Source of the DNA: Combretum micranthum
Lineage: Eukaryota; Streptophyta; Magnoliopsida; Myrtales; Combretaceae
Direction: 5' to 3'
Assembly: GCA_024138025.1 (NCBI GenBank)
Contig: JAMXBD010001369.1
Coordinates: forward strand, 310,001-374,000
DNA length: 64,000 bases
Shown here: positions 36,109 to 46,886 of the stretch, in pieces
Layout of the letters: each line of letters starts with the position of its first letter
How positions within the stretch are numbered: the stretch's first letter is position 1
Notes under the pieces: model-generated
Seen by the model: only the letters and a program-made list of their open reading frames with translations
Told to the model about the DNA's origin: nothing
Databases searched by the model: none
Made by a program: the position numbers and the translations under genes

Positions 36109-37440
36109 TCATACTTCTCCATGGTCCAGGGCAGCCAACTCTACTCCTTCTTCGGCATCCTCCTCGCAGACCCATTGCCCTTCAAGGTTGTAAATTCTCA
36201 GCCCATGCATAGATGATGCCGAGCGACTTCCGCTTCCATTCCCACTCCTTGTCGGGGCAAGTCCTCCTGAGGATCCAACAGGTCGGTTTGCTGTGAGATT
36301 CCTTTGGGGACACTCGTTAGCAAAATGTCCCAATTGCTTGCATACGAAACAAGTCGTAGAAGCTTTCTTTGGGCAAGGAATCTTATGGCTCGGGTCACCA
36401 CAGAAATAACATTGTTCTGGAGAAGGGGGCATCTCTTCGGGTAATGCCCCTTTGCATTTCCAACAATTTGCTGCTGCCTTGGAATTATCCTTCTGTCCAC
36501 TGAAATTTCCCTTAAAGTTGCTAATTGGTTTAAACCTCTTAGAAGGGAAATTGGAGCTTGTTCCTGGTTGAAATTTCCTTCCAAACACATGCACTTTCTT
36601 CTCAAAGTCCCAGCTTTCCTTTTCTTGGCCCCTTCAACAATTCTTGCTCTTTCAACCAATTCCTGAAGGTGCGAATGTCAAACTCTTCTAACCGCATCCT
36701 TAAGTCCTCATCTAACCCATTCAGGAACACTTGTCGTTTCAGCTCCTCACTATACTTATAAGAATCCGGAGCATACTGCAGGAGTCGGCTGAATTCCGTC
36801 TCATATTGTTCTATGGATTTTCCTTCTGGGATATGTGCAAGAAATCCGCACTATACCTTACTCTTAAACTTCCAGGGAAATAATTTTCCAAAACTCATTC
36901 CGAAACATCCCAGGTGATAGGTGGCGGCAATTCCCTACTCTTGGACTCCCACCAGATGCGGGCATTAAACCTCAACATATAAGTACCATAGCTTATTCGA
37001 AGATGATGAGGAACTTCATAGGCGGCAAAAGATCGTTCTATCTGCGCGAGCCAATCTTGCTTCATCTGGTTTCCCAAAAGCTCCGTCAAAGTAACGGTTA
37101 CTTTTGATAAAATCTGGGAGTGAAGTTCTGTATGGTCGAGGTGGTGGCGGAGGCGGCAGGGGTGCTGTATGTGATTGAGCATCAGGTGCTGCTGGTCCAT
37201 GTACAGATGCTTGGGGTGCTTGCTGGGGTGGTGCTTGTGCTGGTGCGGGAGGTGGCATATTCCTCTGTTGTTGTTGAACTAACACATTAAGAAGCTGTGT
37301 TAATTGACCCAGAGTGGCTTGGAGATTGCCTTGCTGGTCTGGGGCAGGAGCCACAGGGGGCACTTCTGGTTGGTTAACTTCTTCAGGCGGGTTATTGATG
37401 CCTGCCTCATCCGGTCGTCCCCTTCTAGGTCGGCTGTTTT
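36109..37440 (-). pseudogene. A1 gag
   Basis: Near 37440 it starts NSRPRRGRPDEAG, then a proline/glutamine-rich region (QLLNVLVQQQQ, PPPPPPRPYRTSLPDF). The Gag core is ERSFAAYEVPHHLRISYGTY and NARIWWESKSREL, followed by further Gag sequence to about 36600. A C-terminal nucleocapsid stretch has two close zinc fingers: CYFCGDPSHKIPC and CFVCKQLGHFANEC. The region needs several frame changes (37363, 37200, 36660, 36594). Gag packages RNA and forms the particle. An AG dinucleotide (CAG in the minus strand) precedes the first Gag residues, as in element C. Confidence 0.85.
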
Positions 37441-37856
37441 AATGTTTACGTAAATACTAGATTATTAAGTCTTTTACATACTAAGTTACGGAAATTGCGG
37501 AAATTTTAAGAATATATAAAAAAAATATCACACAAGAGAAATTTAAGCAACTAAATCAAGAGATGAAATTTGTTTAAACCAAAATATTTAATTAAAAAGC
37601 ATAGAAGGGAATAAAATCTTATAAAGAAATCAAGGTAAAAGAAATTCAAAATACAACAAATATTAAACACTTTTTCGAAAACATAAATTAAACTACTAAT
37701 CGATCCTATATCCTAAGTCGATCTGGTTACAAAATTCTTGTTGGACACATGGGATTGCTCATGTGGATCCTTCCTTCTTTCTTTGATCTTTTCTTCCTGG
37801 TGAGGGAGTTGCATTACGGTGGTTGGGTCTAGAAGTCGTCCTTAGCCATCTTAGTT

Positions 37857-38380
37857 TACGACAGCTTCAAGTTGCTTCGGTCCATCATTCTTTTTCCTTT
37901 GGGAGGGTTGATTTCTAACGTGCTTGGCTCCCGTTGATCAAACTTCGTCTGCGCTGCATGCTCCTCATCGGATACTTCCGTCACTTCTTTCTCGATCAGG
38001 TTTCTTACACGAGATCGTCTTCGATTCGGGATATTCTCATCAGGCCATTTGAAATCTTGACTGGCTTTACGTTGGTTGGAAATATCCTTATCTCGTCCAT
38101 GATTGCTGGCTCATCGTGGGCATAGATATATAATCGCTATGGAATTCCAATTCAAAATCGGGGAAAACTAACATCTATTATTTCGGAAAATGAACGTAGC
38201 TTTTTGGAGCATAGGGTGTGGTTGTAATGGTACGTAAGACATTCCATATCGTAAGAAACTTCTAAGTCTGTCTAATAGGGAAAACTCCTTACATAGGCTT
38301 CTTACTTTAACCGGTAGTCCACAAGGGTTTCACCATTTCTTAAGTTCAAACATTGGGCCTTAACTCTAACTTCTCCAAGA
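37857..38380 (-). pseudogene. A1 pre-gag frame, decayed
   Basis: Between primer site and gag the minus strand encodes, across several frames, NGETLVDYRLK (38305-38337), RYGMSYVPLQP and ATFIFRNN (38190-38270), then DKDISNQRKASQDF, NRRRSRVRNLIEKE and VTEVSDEEH, ending NLKLS at 37857. The first words parallel ETLTDYRRRL, WKRGLQPL and ERAFPNN of element C in the same order and position. The basic-then-acidic tail is also shared in character. It has stops and shifts and is not functional. Alignment by eye only. Confidence 0.45.
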
Positions 38381-38526
38381 GTAACTATAAAGGACAAGGG
38401 AGGTCATTAATTCTCCTTTTTGAGAATTTCTAAACTTGTCTAATCCTATCTAAGTCCTTTCGTAAACATATCTATCTTTTTCTATTCTAGATTTATTCCT
38501 ATTACCTTTATTTCTATAAACTTGTT

Positions 38527-38538
38527 GCTCTGATACCA
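38527..38538 (-). promoter_or_regulatory. A1 primer-binding site (initiator Met tRNA)
   Basis: TGGTATCAGAGC on the minus strand, eight bases after the 5' LTR, is a perfect match to the usual plant iMet site. Confidence 0.92.
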
Positions 38539-38546
38539 ACTTAAAC

Positions 38547-41500
38547 TGTCACGCCCCGAAGGGTACCCTAAACGTGGCAGTCCGCCACATATAATATCAA
38601 GGCTTAAGAATGGCTACCTTAGTCATGCGAAAGCCTTAGTATTATATGTAAGGCGTCTAACACGGTAATAGGAGACGCTTTTGGGAAGCATAGTTTAAGC
38701 AAGTAAAGATAAACATACAAGAATCCAGAAATAAAGTATATCATATCATAAATAACCAAAGGTCTGTTACATAATTTCTTAGGGGCATACCCCCGCTAAT
38801 TCCAAGGATCGAGATAAACTTCATAACATCCAAAATACTACATTAAAGATTTCAAAGGAATTCTAATCTAAGTCTTCGAGTAGATTTCCTCCAAAAGCTT
38901 CAATATAAAACGTACACGGATACGGGAAGACCTCGGGCCAAAAATAGGTGTTCCTGAGAATACAAATATCTATAGGGGTGTAAGCTTATGGGCTTAGTGA
39001 GTAAATCCCAAAATTCATACTCGAAGAAAATTATCAATCAAGTTTATTATTCAAACATATGAAATGCAACAACCACGTGAGCATACAAGACATATGACTT
39101 TCCGGGAATCATATGTTGAATGAATTTACGCCCTTCATTCGGGGTTGGGTATTCAGGCCAATTACAGCCACAACTTTTAAAAACACTTTTATAGATCTTA
39201 CCGGCTCCTATACGCCATCAAAAACTTGTAGTTATTACAGGCTCCTACTAGCCACCAATTTAAGTAGTTCTTACTGGCTCCTACTCGCCACTTACATGAT
39301 ATACCGGTTATGTCTACCACCACTATTATACACTTGTCCCACCAATTGTATAGTAGTGAATGCAATGTGACTCAACATATGAAGTGCATGAATAATTTCT
39401 TTAATTAAAGTCTAGTAGTTACATTTAACTTCTTTCAAGTGATCAACCAATTTCAAACATTCAAGATATTAATTCACATACAACTTTATTACAAACAAAT
39501 CGAGTTTCGATATACTTAGTATTCTTTCAACATATTATCATACACTTCCTTTTTTTTTTCTTAAATTCTAGTGCAACTAATTTTACAAGCACAATCAAGA
39601 GTATGAAAAATAACGGGAATAACTCACTCGGCCATGATGACACCTTTCTTGAATTGGATGGGTCGTTCGGAAATTCCACTTAATCGTAGTAATCCTCGGG
39701 ATACGAACAATCCTCCTCGTGATTATCTAATCAAGAAGAATACCCAAAATGAGTATTTCATGAAATTCTATCTTGAAGATTCTAATCTTTTCTTAAAATC
39801 GTGGTAAAATCGTATAAGGGGAAATTCCAACTTAAAATGGCCATAACTTGCTCATTTTAACTCGGAATTTCGCGTATAATATATCGTTTTCTACCTACTC
39901 GAAAAGATCTACGCATTTCTAAGCTTATTTCATAAAACTAAGTCGTTTGGGTTCCGAAAAGGCAGTGACAGATTTGCCACGAATTTGCAAAACATTTTTT
40001 CCTTCTTGTAAACAAAGCTCATTTGAAAAGATAAATATTTCAATTATTTTGTAAACTTTTGAAAGGTATATTTATATGTAATGACTCATAACAAATGTAT
40101 GAAGTAAATGAAGTTGTCTCAACTTAAAAAGTAAGGTTTTAAAAGACTTTGAACTTGAGATTCTATTGATATTTATTTTACTTTTGAAAGATCTTGAGTT
40201 ATTGAGATGAATATTCTTTTTCTAAATTTAATCTTTGTAATTTCTTTAATTCCTAAGTGTGGTTTTATTTTCAAAACTTGGATTCAAAAGTAATAAAATG
40301 ACATTTTTATTTCTTGTAATGATTCCAAAAGAATTTCTACTTCTTGATGAAAGATAAGTTTTCATAAAACCTTTTGTTTATGTAAGAAAATCATTCCATG
40401 CATGTTCATGGGTTTTTAGAAATCCTTTTCCATATTTATTTCTTTAGAAAGAATCTTTAATTCAAGAAAACACTTTCTCATTTATTTTTGTTGAGACAAA
40501 AACATTATGTTCATGCATGAATATGAATCATAAGCTATAGAAATGTAAAATAATAACTTGAAAGCTTAAGTAAATAATAAAGTAAATCAAGTATTGGGAC
40601 CTTAGCTTCATCAAGGTACCCCGGGACTAAGAAAAGACTAGTCCCGAAAAAGAAAAGAATTGTTTTGACTTGATGAGGACAAGTCTAAGACTAGAATGAC
40701 TAGTCTTAAAATCAACTTGAAATTAAATAAATTGCATGAAGTAAATAAATTGCATGAAAGATAAATAAATTGCAAGAATGAGCTTATATGCTCTAAATAT
40801 ATATATAGTTATATAGATATATTAGATAGTAAAAACATAAAGGAAATATAAATAACATAAGGAATTGATGTTATGAACAAAAACAAAGCATGAACCTAAT
40901 GTTGCTTTCTTAACCTTCATGGTTTTAGAAAACACACACTAAGCTCATACTAAGTAGATGAACATGAAGAATTCTTGAGAAATCTTACCTAAAAGAGAAG
41001 CTCTTTAGAAGACTTCTTGAAAGAATTCTTGAAGAATTTGAGAGATTTTGTAGTAACTTTAGAGAAGAAGTGGTGTGAAAGAAGTGAAGGTATGAGGGGG
41101 TATTTATAGGAAAATGTGGGAGATAATTTGTGTTAATTAAATAATTGAAAATAAACAATTGAGCATGGAGAGAGAGGGGCCGGCGCCATTTGTGTGTGTG
41201 GGGAGGGGAAAAATTATTTTTTTTTATTTTGTTAATTAAAAGTAAGAAATGAAAGATGTGAAATTGTATTGGAAATGAAAATGTGTAAGAAATAGGTGTA
41301 TAGGTTGTAAGAGTAGGTTGTAAGAAAAAGTAGAGATAGATGAATAGTGTAGAATAGTAGAAAATAGTGTAATGTAAAAGTAGACATGACAATTAAATAC
41401 CGGTAGTAAGAAAATACGCGTAAAAAGCGATATCTGATATTTTTAGCTATCGAAAAATTACGAAATTGATATTTTTGGAAATATTATATTTTACGAGTCT

Positions 41501-41795
41501 AACGGTATATTCGGAATATTTTTACTATTCGGCCTCCGGACACATTTTTCGAGAACTGTGTCCGTTCGGGTTCGAAGGACATCCGAATTTCGCGAAACTG
41601 AAACTTTTATAAAACCTATGGTTATTTGAACTATTCGAGCTAATTTTTCCAACTTCGTTTTCAGGGCTTGAGAAAACGGCAATGCCGGACTTAAGCGGTT
41701 ACGGTAAACTAGGGTTTGGTTGACTCTGGAAATCTAGTTGATTTTCGTTTAGGGTTTAAACTATAATTCGGATCCAAAAATTTTGGGGATTTACA
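38547..41795 (-). repeat. A1 5' LTR
   Basis: 3249 bases; near-identical twin of 29229-32542 with scattered substitutions and many one- or few-base indels, often in homopolymers. TATA box at 41100-41107 (minus). The 135-codon minus frame at 40985-41392 is U3/R sequence around the TATA box and is broken in the other LTR. Confidence 0.92.
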
Positions 41796-41853
41796 CGTGT
41801 CACGTGAAATAGGCACGGCACGCAGAGCCACAAGCCAATACGCAGTCTTTTTT

Positions 41854-42224
41854 TAATAATAATATAAAAATAATGATTTATTATTTTTTAATTTACTTTG
41901 AATGGTATTGAAATAAATTATTTTATTACTTAATTAAATATATATGTCTTCTTAAAAATATAATATATATATATAGATATTTTATTTTTTTAAAATGATT
42001 TTAATTGTATTACTATTAACATATTAACTTCAATATTATTTAGGAAATAAAAGAAAATGAAATTGAGAAATAATATTGTATAGTAATTAATTTATATGCC
42101 TTTATTTTTAATATAATAATATAAAAATAATGATTTATTTTTTTAGTTTACTTTAAGTTGCATTTAAATAAATTATTTTTATTATCTTAATTAAATATAT
42201 TTGTCTTCTTAAAAATGTAATATA
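41854..42224. repeat. Direct repeat pair inside the hAT element
   Basis: 41854-41966 and 42108-42224 share AATATAAAAATAATGATTTA, TTTAATTTACTTT/TTAGTTTACTTT, AAATAAATTATTTT-ATTA and TTAATTAAATATAT-TGTCTTCTT in order. The copies are about 250 bases apart, on one strand. They are AT-rich and non-coding. Confidence 0.65.
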
Positions 42225-42559
42225 TTATTACTAAATGTAGTCTGTATATCGTATGATTGGATGACTTCCAATATGTTATTTGCTATTGCTTGGCTAGTGT
42301 ATCTCTCCCAGAGCAGCTTGAAAGCAATAATCCGATTTTGAATTAACCACTTTTCATCTATCTAGTGAGCAATTACACATATATAGCTAGATTGTACATC
42401 GTTGACAGGAGATTTCCACACATCTGAGGTAACGGAGACACTGCACAAGTAAATAATTAAACGAAAAGTAAACATCGTAAATCAATGTATGATCTAAAAA
42501 ATTACATAAACAAATAATTATTTTAGATGATTATATCTAGAAGGGAAGTTTGACAAAAG

Positions 42560-43411
42560 CTCTTTCAGAGCTTCACGGCTTTTCTCAGGAAGGCTCATCA
42601 TATCGTTTTTTAACGTTTGTCAACTTACATGTTGGTATAGGGATTGATGGCTCCTGTACTCCAACTGTCGAATTTTTCATAACCAACTACATGGAATGAT
42701 ATATTTGTAGCTGCCATTCCTTCCACTAGCTAGTTTCATGCATCTTACTTATTGAGTTGCCATGTTGCAGGATTGAAACACTCAATATGGGAGCAGTTTT
42801 CATTGGTGAGGTCATCCACCACAACATGCCCTTTAGACATGTGTGCTTCTAATGTCGCTTCAAATGTTTCGTGCCATTGCGGGGCCTAGATGACAACTTA
42901 TTGCTACATGTATGACAAATGGCATATTTAATAGGTTCTCCACTTGATGTAAATTCTTTAGTTTCTGTACAATACTTCCATACGGTTGTTGTCTTCTTCT
43001 TAAGATGTCTCAAGTATCGTTGGTCATGGCAAAGTCATTATTACTCTGCATTAGAATTGATTGTTCAGTCGGGGAGAAAGTTGCTACCTACGAATAGAAA
43101 ATAATTACAAATAATTGTGTAGTAATAATAAAAAAAAAATTAAACACAATGAAAAGTTACCCCTCTATCGTTCCTATTGGCCATGAATAGGGTTGTGTGA
43201 CTATTGGTAAAGCTTATAAATACCCCGTTCCAGCTGCTTCTTGTCTGGGAATATATGCTGGCATCGGTGGAAAGGACATAGGTACTGTATATTCAAGGTT
43301 CCCTATCTGACTCATCAAGGTGTTAAAACCTTGTGTAGTTTTTATAAAAATCCATGAGTCATCAAACTCATTGAAATTGGAAAAATTGTCTTGCTTATTG
43401 TTTCCGACCAT
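42560..43411 (-). pseudogene. hAT transposase N-terminal fragment with BED zinc finger
   Basis: The minus strand begins with a 65-codon frame (43214-43411, MVGNNKQDNF...) that may be the N-terminus. At 42990-42852 comes SGEPIKYAICHTCSN, then PRNGTKHLKRH. The C-x2-C pair, GT-x-L and terminal R-H fit the BED finger that starts many hAT transposases. Further left, after a gap, ISFHVVGYEKF and NPYTNM resemble the segment following the finger. The remaining space to the left end is too short for the catalytic and hATC domains, which are absent. Several frame changes occur. In an active element this protein binds the ends and excises the transposon. Confidence 0.7.
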
Positions 43412-43539
43412 ATCGATGTTTAAACGAAAAGTGAGAAATTGTCAAGAATGTTTGAATTAGAAAAAGGTAACAGATGATAACAGATGGAATTGTTGCAAAG
43501 GAGGTAAAGTTATAATATGGAGCCTAGACTCAATATTTT

Positions 43540-43830
43540 ATACCAACGACTGACATGGGTATGTTAGCTGGCGATGTGCCCATGTATGGCCTTCAATATG
43601 CCCACATATATCCTTTTTTTCCTTTTTAAACACCAACGTAGGCACATCGCTAGCCAACATGCCCACATCAACCACTGATGTAGGTACGTTGACCAGCAAT
43701 GTGCCCACGTTCAACCTTTTTTTTATGTGGGCATGTCGGCTGGTGATATGCCTATATCCAGCCTCTTTTTTTTTTTTTTTAACATGCTTACATCGGTTCT
43801 ATATATAACTTCGACCGACGTGGGCATGTT
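43540..43830. repeat. Imperfect array of TGTGCCCACGT / ACGTGGGCATGT words
   Basis: Words such as GACATGGGTATGTTAGCTGGCGATGTGCCCATG, CGTAGGCACATCGCTAGCCAACATGCCCACATC, GTAGGTACGTTGACCAGCAATGTGCCCACGTT, GTGGGCATGTCGGCTGGTGATATGCC and CCGACGTGGGCATGTTG recur five times. They are self-complementary in part (GGGCATGT against ATGCCCA). T-rich spacers separate them. The array immediately precedes the pseudogene at 44137. Confidence 0.7.
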
Positions 43831-44136
43831 GATTCCAAACCCGTATCATCTTTCACACAATCACACTTGCACTTGTCATTTGCCAATTGCATTTGCATTA
43901 AAAGTTCCTTCTACTATAAATATAATCTATATATAATGGAGCATCCAGGTAATTCACGTTGTCGTATTAAAGTAACTGCATGATGCTGCTATCAGGAAAG
44001 AACACCTACCCGTCCCTGTCCCTATTCCCATTCCCACCTTCTTTACCTAGTCATTACCTACGTGGTGATAGTTATAATAATTATATCCATTTGCCCACCC
44101 CGACTATGAAAAGCACTATATGAAACTAAGTTCTAC

Positions 44137-44886
44137 TCTCGGTCTGTCCTTCTAGATAAAGATTATGATATGGATGAGTTAAATCAGTAGCAGAACTTCA
44201 TTAATGTCTTACGTGACACTGGTTTGGTTATATTCTTGGACCTTTCAAATGAAACATATGTCAATTTTGTTCGTATGTTTTATTCAAATGTCACTACAAA
44301 CGATATCATAGAAGATGACAATGTGGTTCCTTGGGTAGATGGTGGATGCCTAAGTTGGGCCTCTATTACTACTTATATGTTTGGTTATGTTCTCCATATT
44401 AACCCGAATTATCTAAACGATCTATTCTATTAAACCAACATGGGTGATAAATTATGTAAAAATTGAAATATAACCAATGCATTCCACCAAGTATTTAATC
44501 GAGCTATCGCTCTAATATATGCTGGTGAGCATAAATTTGACCACCTGAAGCACCCTAAGGAAAAAGATATCTTATCAATTTGTAGACTAATCCATCATAT
44601 GATTGGCTACAATATATATCCACGGGCAAATTTAAATGACGTCTCTGTTGAAGACGTCTACCTAATGGATGCAATGATGGATCCTCGAACATTAGATGTG
44701 GGCTATTTGGTGATACAATGCATGTGTCGAGTGCTCCAGAGAAAGGATGCCTATCTTGCATATGGTTGCCTTATCACACTCATTCTAAAATCATGGGAAT
44801 TTGACCTTTCAAATTACATGAAAGTAGAATCAAGGTCCAAATTTACAAAGAGTGACATAACAAGAAGGTTAGGTTTTAGGCTTTGA
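44137..44886 (+). pseudogene. Decayed 'putative plant transposon protein'-like gene
   Basis: One frame of 250 codons runs through the region with stops at 44188 (TAG), 44431 (TAA) and one or more in between. Readable parts are LRDTGLVIFLDLSNETYVNFVRMFYSN, WVDGGCLSWASI, LICRLIHHMIGYNIYPR-like sequence (ICRLIHHMIGYNIYPR at about 44577), DAMMDPRTLDVGYLVIQCM and AYGCLITLI. The order y-v-n-F-V-r-x-F-Y, I-x-h-h-x-i-g-y-n-x-x-P-R, L-g-y-x-i and x-Y-G-x-L-x-T resembles the plant family annotated as putative plant transposon protein (Transposase_32). Its biochemical role is unknown. It is on the strand opposite the hAT transposase, so it is a passenger or a separate nested element. Confidence 0.6.
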
Positions 44887-44906
44887 TCTCAACTTAGATG
44901 ACTTGT

Positions 44907-44937
44907 CCCTCCCCCTCCCCCTCCCCCTCCCCCTCCC
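44907..44937. repeat. (CTCCCC)5 microsatellite
   Basis: A hexanucleotide repeat just after the 44137-44886 pseudogene. It makes the glycine- or proline-rich runs in the frames that cross it, which are not genes. Confidence 0.9.
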
Positions 44938-45479
44938 ATGGCATAATGAAGGAATGGGAAACAGACACGGACATGGATACAGATATAGACACGGACAGTG
45001 GCAGGGTCAAGCTCAAACATAACAACAATCCAATATAATATGAAAGACATAATGAATATTCTAATACAGATAACCAAGGTCCAAAAAGAATATTGGACTT
45101 GCTGAACTCCATGAGTTCCCACATACACAATTTTTCCGAATGGGCAAGTTATCGACCAATACATCCTCCACAACAACCACCTCTACAAGGGCCACAATCA
45201 TCGTATCAGCCTCCGAGCGATGCTGATGATCAAGGCAGTCAACAAGGCTGTCAATCATCACATTTACACCATTTTTCTAAAATTAAATTAATTACTTTTT
45301 TTTTACTATCAATGTAAATAATAATGTAATGCATATTATTATTAATAGAGTTAAAAATATTGCTTCATTGAATTTTCTAAATTTTATTTATGTTAAGTGT
45401 TAAAATACATAATTTATTTGTAACTAATTTGAATAATTAGTTTAATTAAAATTTTCAAAACCATTGAAAAAACCACGAG

Positions 45480-45736
45480 TCGAAAATAATAAAAAATATT
45501 GAATAAAGCGTGTGAAGTTGGACTTGATCGAAGGCACACAAATCGGCACATGGAGGCACATGACATGGCATGCAAATAAATGAGCCGCTATAGTACGACA
45601 TGTGAAAAAAAAAAAAAAAGGCATGCGAAACACAGCATGCAAGCACAAATGGACCATGCATGCAAAAGCATGTGGCATCCAAAGCACGCAAAATTTGGCA
45701 TACGGACGACATGGTATATCCAATGTACCATTCCTA
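45480..45736. repeat. hAT right subterminal region rich in GCATGC/GGCACATG
   Basis: The words GGCACATGGAGGCACATGACATGGCATGC, GGCATGCGAAACACAGCATGC, ACCATGCATGCAAAAGCATG and GGCATAC cluster within 200 bases of the right end. Subterminal repeats are usually transposase binding sites in hAT elements. The region also holds an A run (45605-45619). Confidence 0.55.
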
Positions 45737-45744
45737 GTGTCATA

Positions 45745-46380
45745 TTTTAAAAATTTATGCAATATCAACAATTGGTATGTAACTTGAGAAAAATGGAGAG
45801 GATTCAAATCAATTTCATTCAATCATTAAGATAGAAATGAATCCTCTAAATTACCTAATTTTCTTTAATTTATCTCTTAGAATGATGTCATTTGTAATCA
45901 ATGATTGAGTTCATAGGAAAGAACATGACATCATAATATCACAAGATATTTTCATAATCTATATTATCTCTACTAAGGAAGATTAGAAAGTTTAAATTTA
46001 GAGATATAAATCCATTGAAATGTGTAAGAAATAGAAAAATTCTATGGTTCTATTATTTATTTTAACGAGACTAGTATGTCAATTATTTTACAGTCAGATT
46101 CATATCATACCATGATTTTACTATTAAAATTATTAATATATTAATTATTATATTTATTTTGATTGTGAGATGGATAAGCAAAAAAGACCGTAAAAGTTAT
46201 ATCAATTAATTATACCTTTCTTGTCATGATTGCTGGTCTTTTCACATCCAAATGGTTAGCAATGTATAAAGAAAAAAAGGAATAATAAATATGTTTCATA
46301 AAGAGTTGACGATTGTTTTTATTTGTGAAAACCGTGAATATGATTATCAGACAAAGATAGTGAATTTTTATTACCCAATT
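45745..46380. other. AT-rich stretch upstream of the PR-10 gene
   Basis: No repeats or coding motifs recognised. It is distal 5' flank of the PR-10 gene. Confidence 0.5.
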
Positions 46381-46419
46381 TAAAATATATAAGGTGTTAA
46401 GATTTTATATCACTTAAAA

Positions 46420-46493
46420 ATTAAAATTCGTCCGGGAATCAGACCTCATCCCAGCTTATATTAGGTATATCTTCAACCCTGAGGCCACGAACT
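46420..46493 (-). mobile_element. Probable tRNA-derived SINE head
   Basis: On the minus strand it reads GTTCGTGGCCTCAGGG, then, after 31 bases, GGTCTGATTCCCGG. These resemble Pol III A-box (TRGYNNARNNG; 46478-46488) and B-box (GGTTCGANTCC; 46435-46445) sequences at normal spacing. The words GTTCGTGGCCT and GAGGTCTGATTCCCGGACG fit plant tRNA-derived SINEs. An AT-rich tail extends leftwards to about 46380. A target duplication was not identified. It lies about 280 bases upstream of the PR-10 TATA box. Confidence 0.5.
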
Positions 46494-46768
46494 TTTTAAT
46501 AATATATTTGCAAGCATCTTGCATTTTCTATCAACTTTATTATTGGATAATATATTTGACTCATAATTGTAAATTACATGAACCCGAAAAATCGGCCTCT
46601 TTCACCATCATGCAAAGAACCATTATTTTTTATCATTTTTAAAATTTTCTGGCCAGCATACTAAGAATCATTCAAATGCTTAAAAAAAAAGCAACAACCT
46701 AACCTACTCTCTGGTACAATTATCCATTAAATAATCTTAAATTATCGGTGCTAAACCTTCCAATCAAA

Positions 46769-46777
46769 CTATAAATA
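46769..46777 (+). promoter_or_regulatory. TATA box of the PR-10 gene
   Basis: CTATAAATA lies about 110 bases before the start codon, within a CAATCAAACTATAAATACC context. Transcription would begin near 46800, leaving a leader of roughly 85 bases. Confidence 0.75.
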
Positions 46778-46886
46778 CCATCGCCTAGTAGAGGATCATC
46801 ATCGATCACATCTCAAAAGTCCTACTGTCTAGCTAGTCGCTCTTTTTATTCTAATTAACTTTTCCTATTTGTCTGATCTAGTAATA

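Larger units (their letters stand above)
29229..41795 (-). mobile_element. A1: nearly complete Ty3/gypsy chromovirus (Tekay/Del type)
   Basis: Two LTRs (29229-32542 and 38547-41795) enclose, on the minus strand, primer site, extra pre-gag frame, gag, protease, RT, RNase H, integrase with chromodomain, and polypurine tract. Target flanks are GGTGT (29224-29228) and CGTGT (41796-41800), with one mismatch, inside the hAT element. The LTR ends, about 240 bases compared, differ at about six positions, so insertion was fairly recent. Gag-Pol nevertheless changes frame several times, partly at homopolymer-type indels. Chromodomain, iMet primer and long LTRs suggest the Tekay (Del) lineage. Confidence 0.9.
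29101..45736. mobile_element. hAT DNA transposon interrupted by chromovirus A1
   Basis: The left end is TAGGCATGGTAAATAG (29101-29116). The right end, reversed, is TAGGAATGGTACATTG (45721-45736). They match at 13 of 16 positions. Flanks are CTGTCATA (29093-29100) and GTGTCATA (45737-45744), an 8-bp target duplication with one change, as expected for hAT. Subterminal words GGCACGGCACG (29155 and 41812 regions) and GGCATGC/GGCACATG (45540-45700) are also hAT-like. Subtracting A1 and its 5-bp duplication leaves about 4.06 kb. Inside are a minus-strand BED-finger transposase fragment and a plus-strand decayed frame (44137-44886). The catalytic and dimerisation (hATC) parts of a transposase are not seen, so it is a non-autonomous derivative. 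Confidence 0.75.

Noticed and set aside
40985..41392. 135-codon minus-strand frame
   Set aside because: It lies in the U3/R part of the A1 LTR around the TATA box, is low-complexity (F/L/Y/S-rich) and is broken in the twin LTR.
44889..45176. Glycine-rich minus-strand frames
   Set aside because: Glycines come from the (CTCCCC)5 microsatellite.
45442..45822. 126-codon minus-strand frame with C/H/F-rich text
   Set aside because: Crosses the hAT right end and its GCATGC subterminal repeats, so it cannot be one gene.
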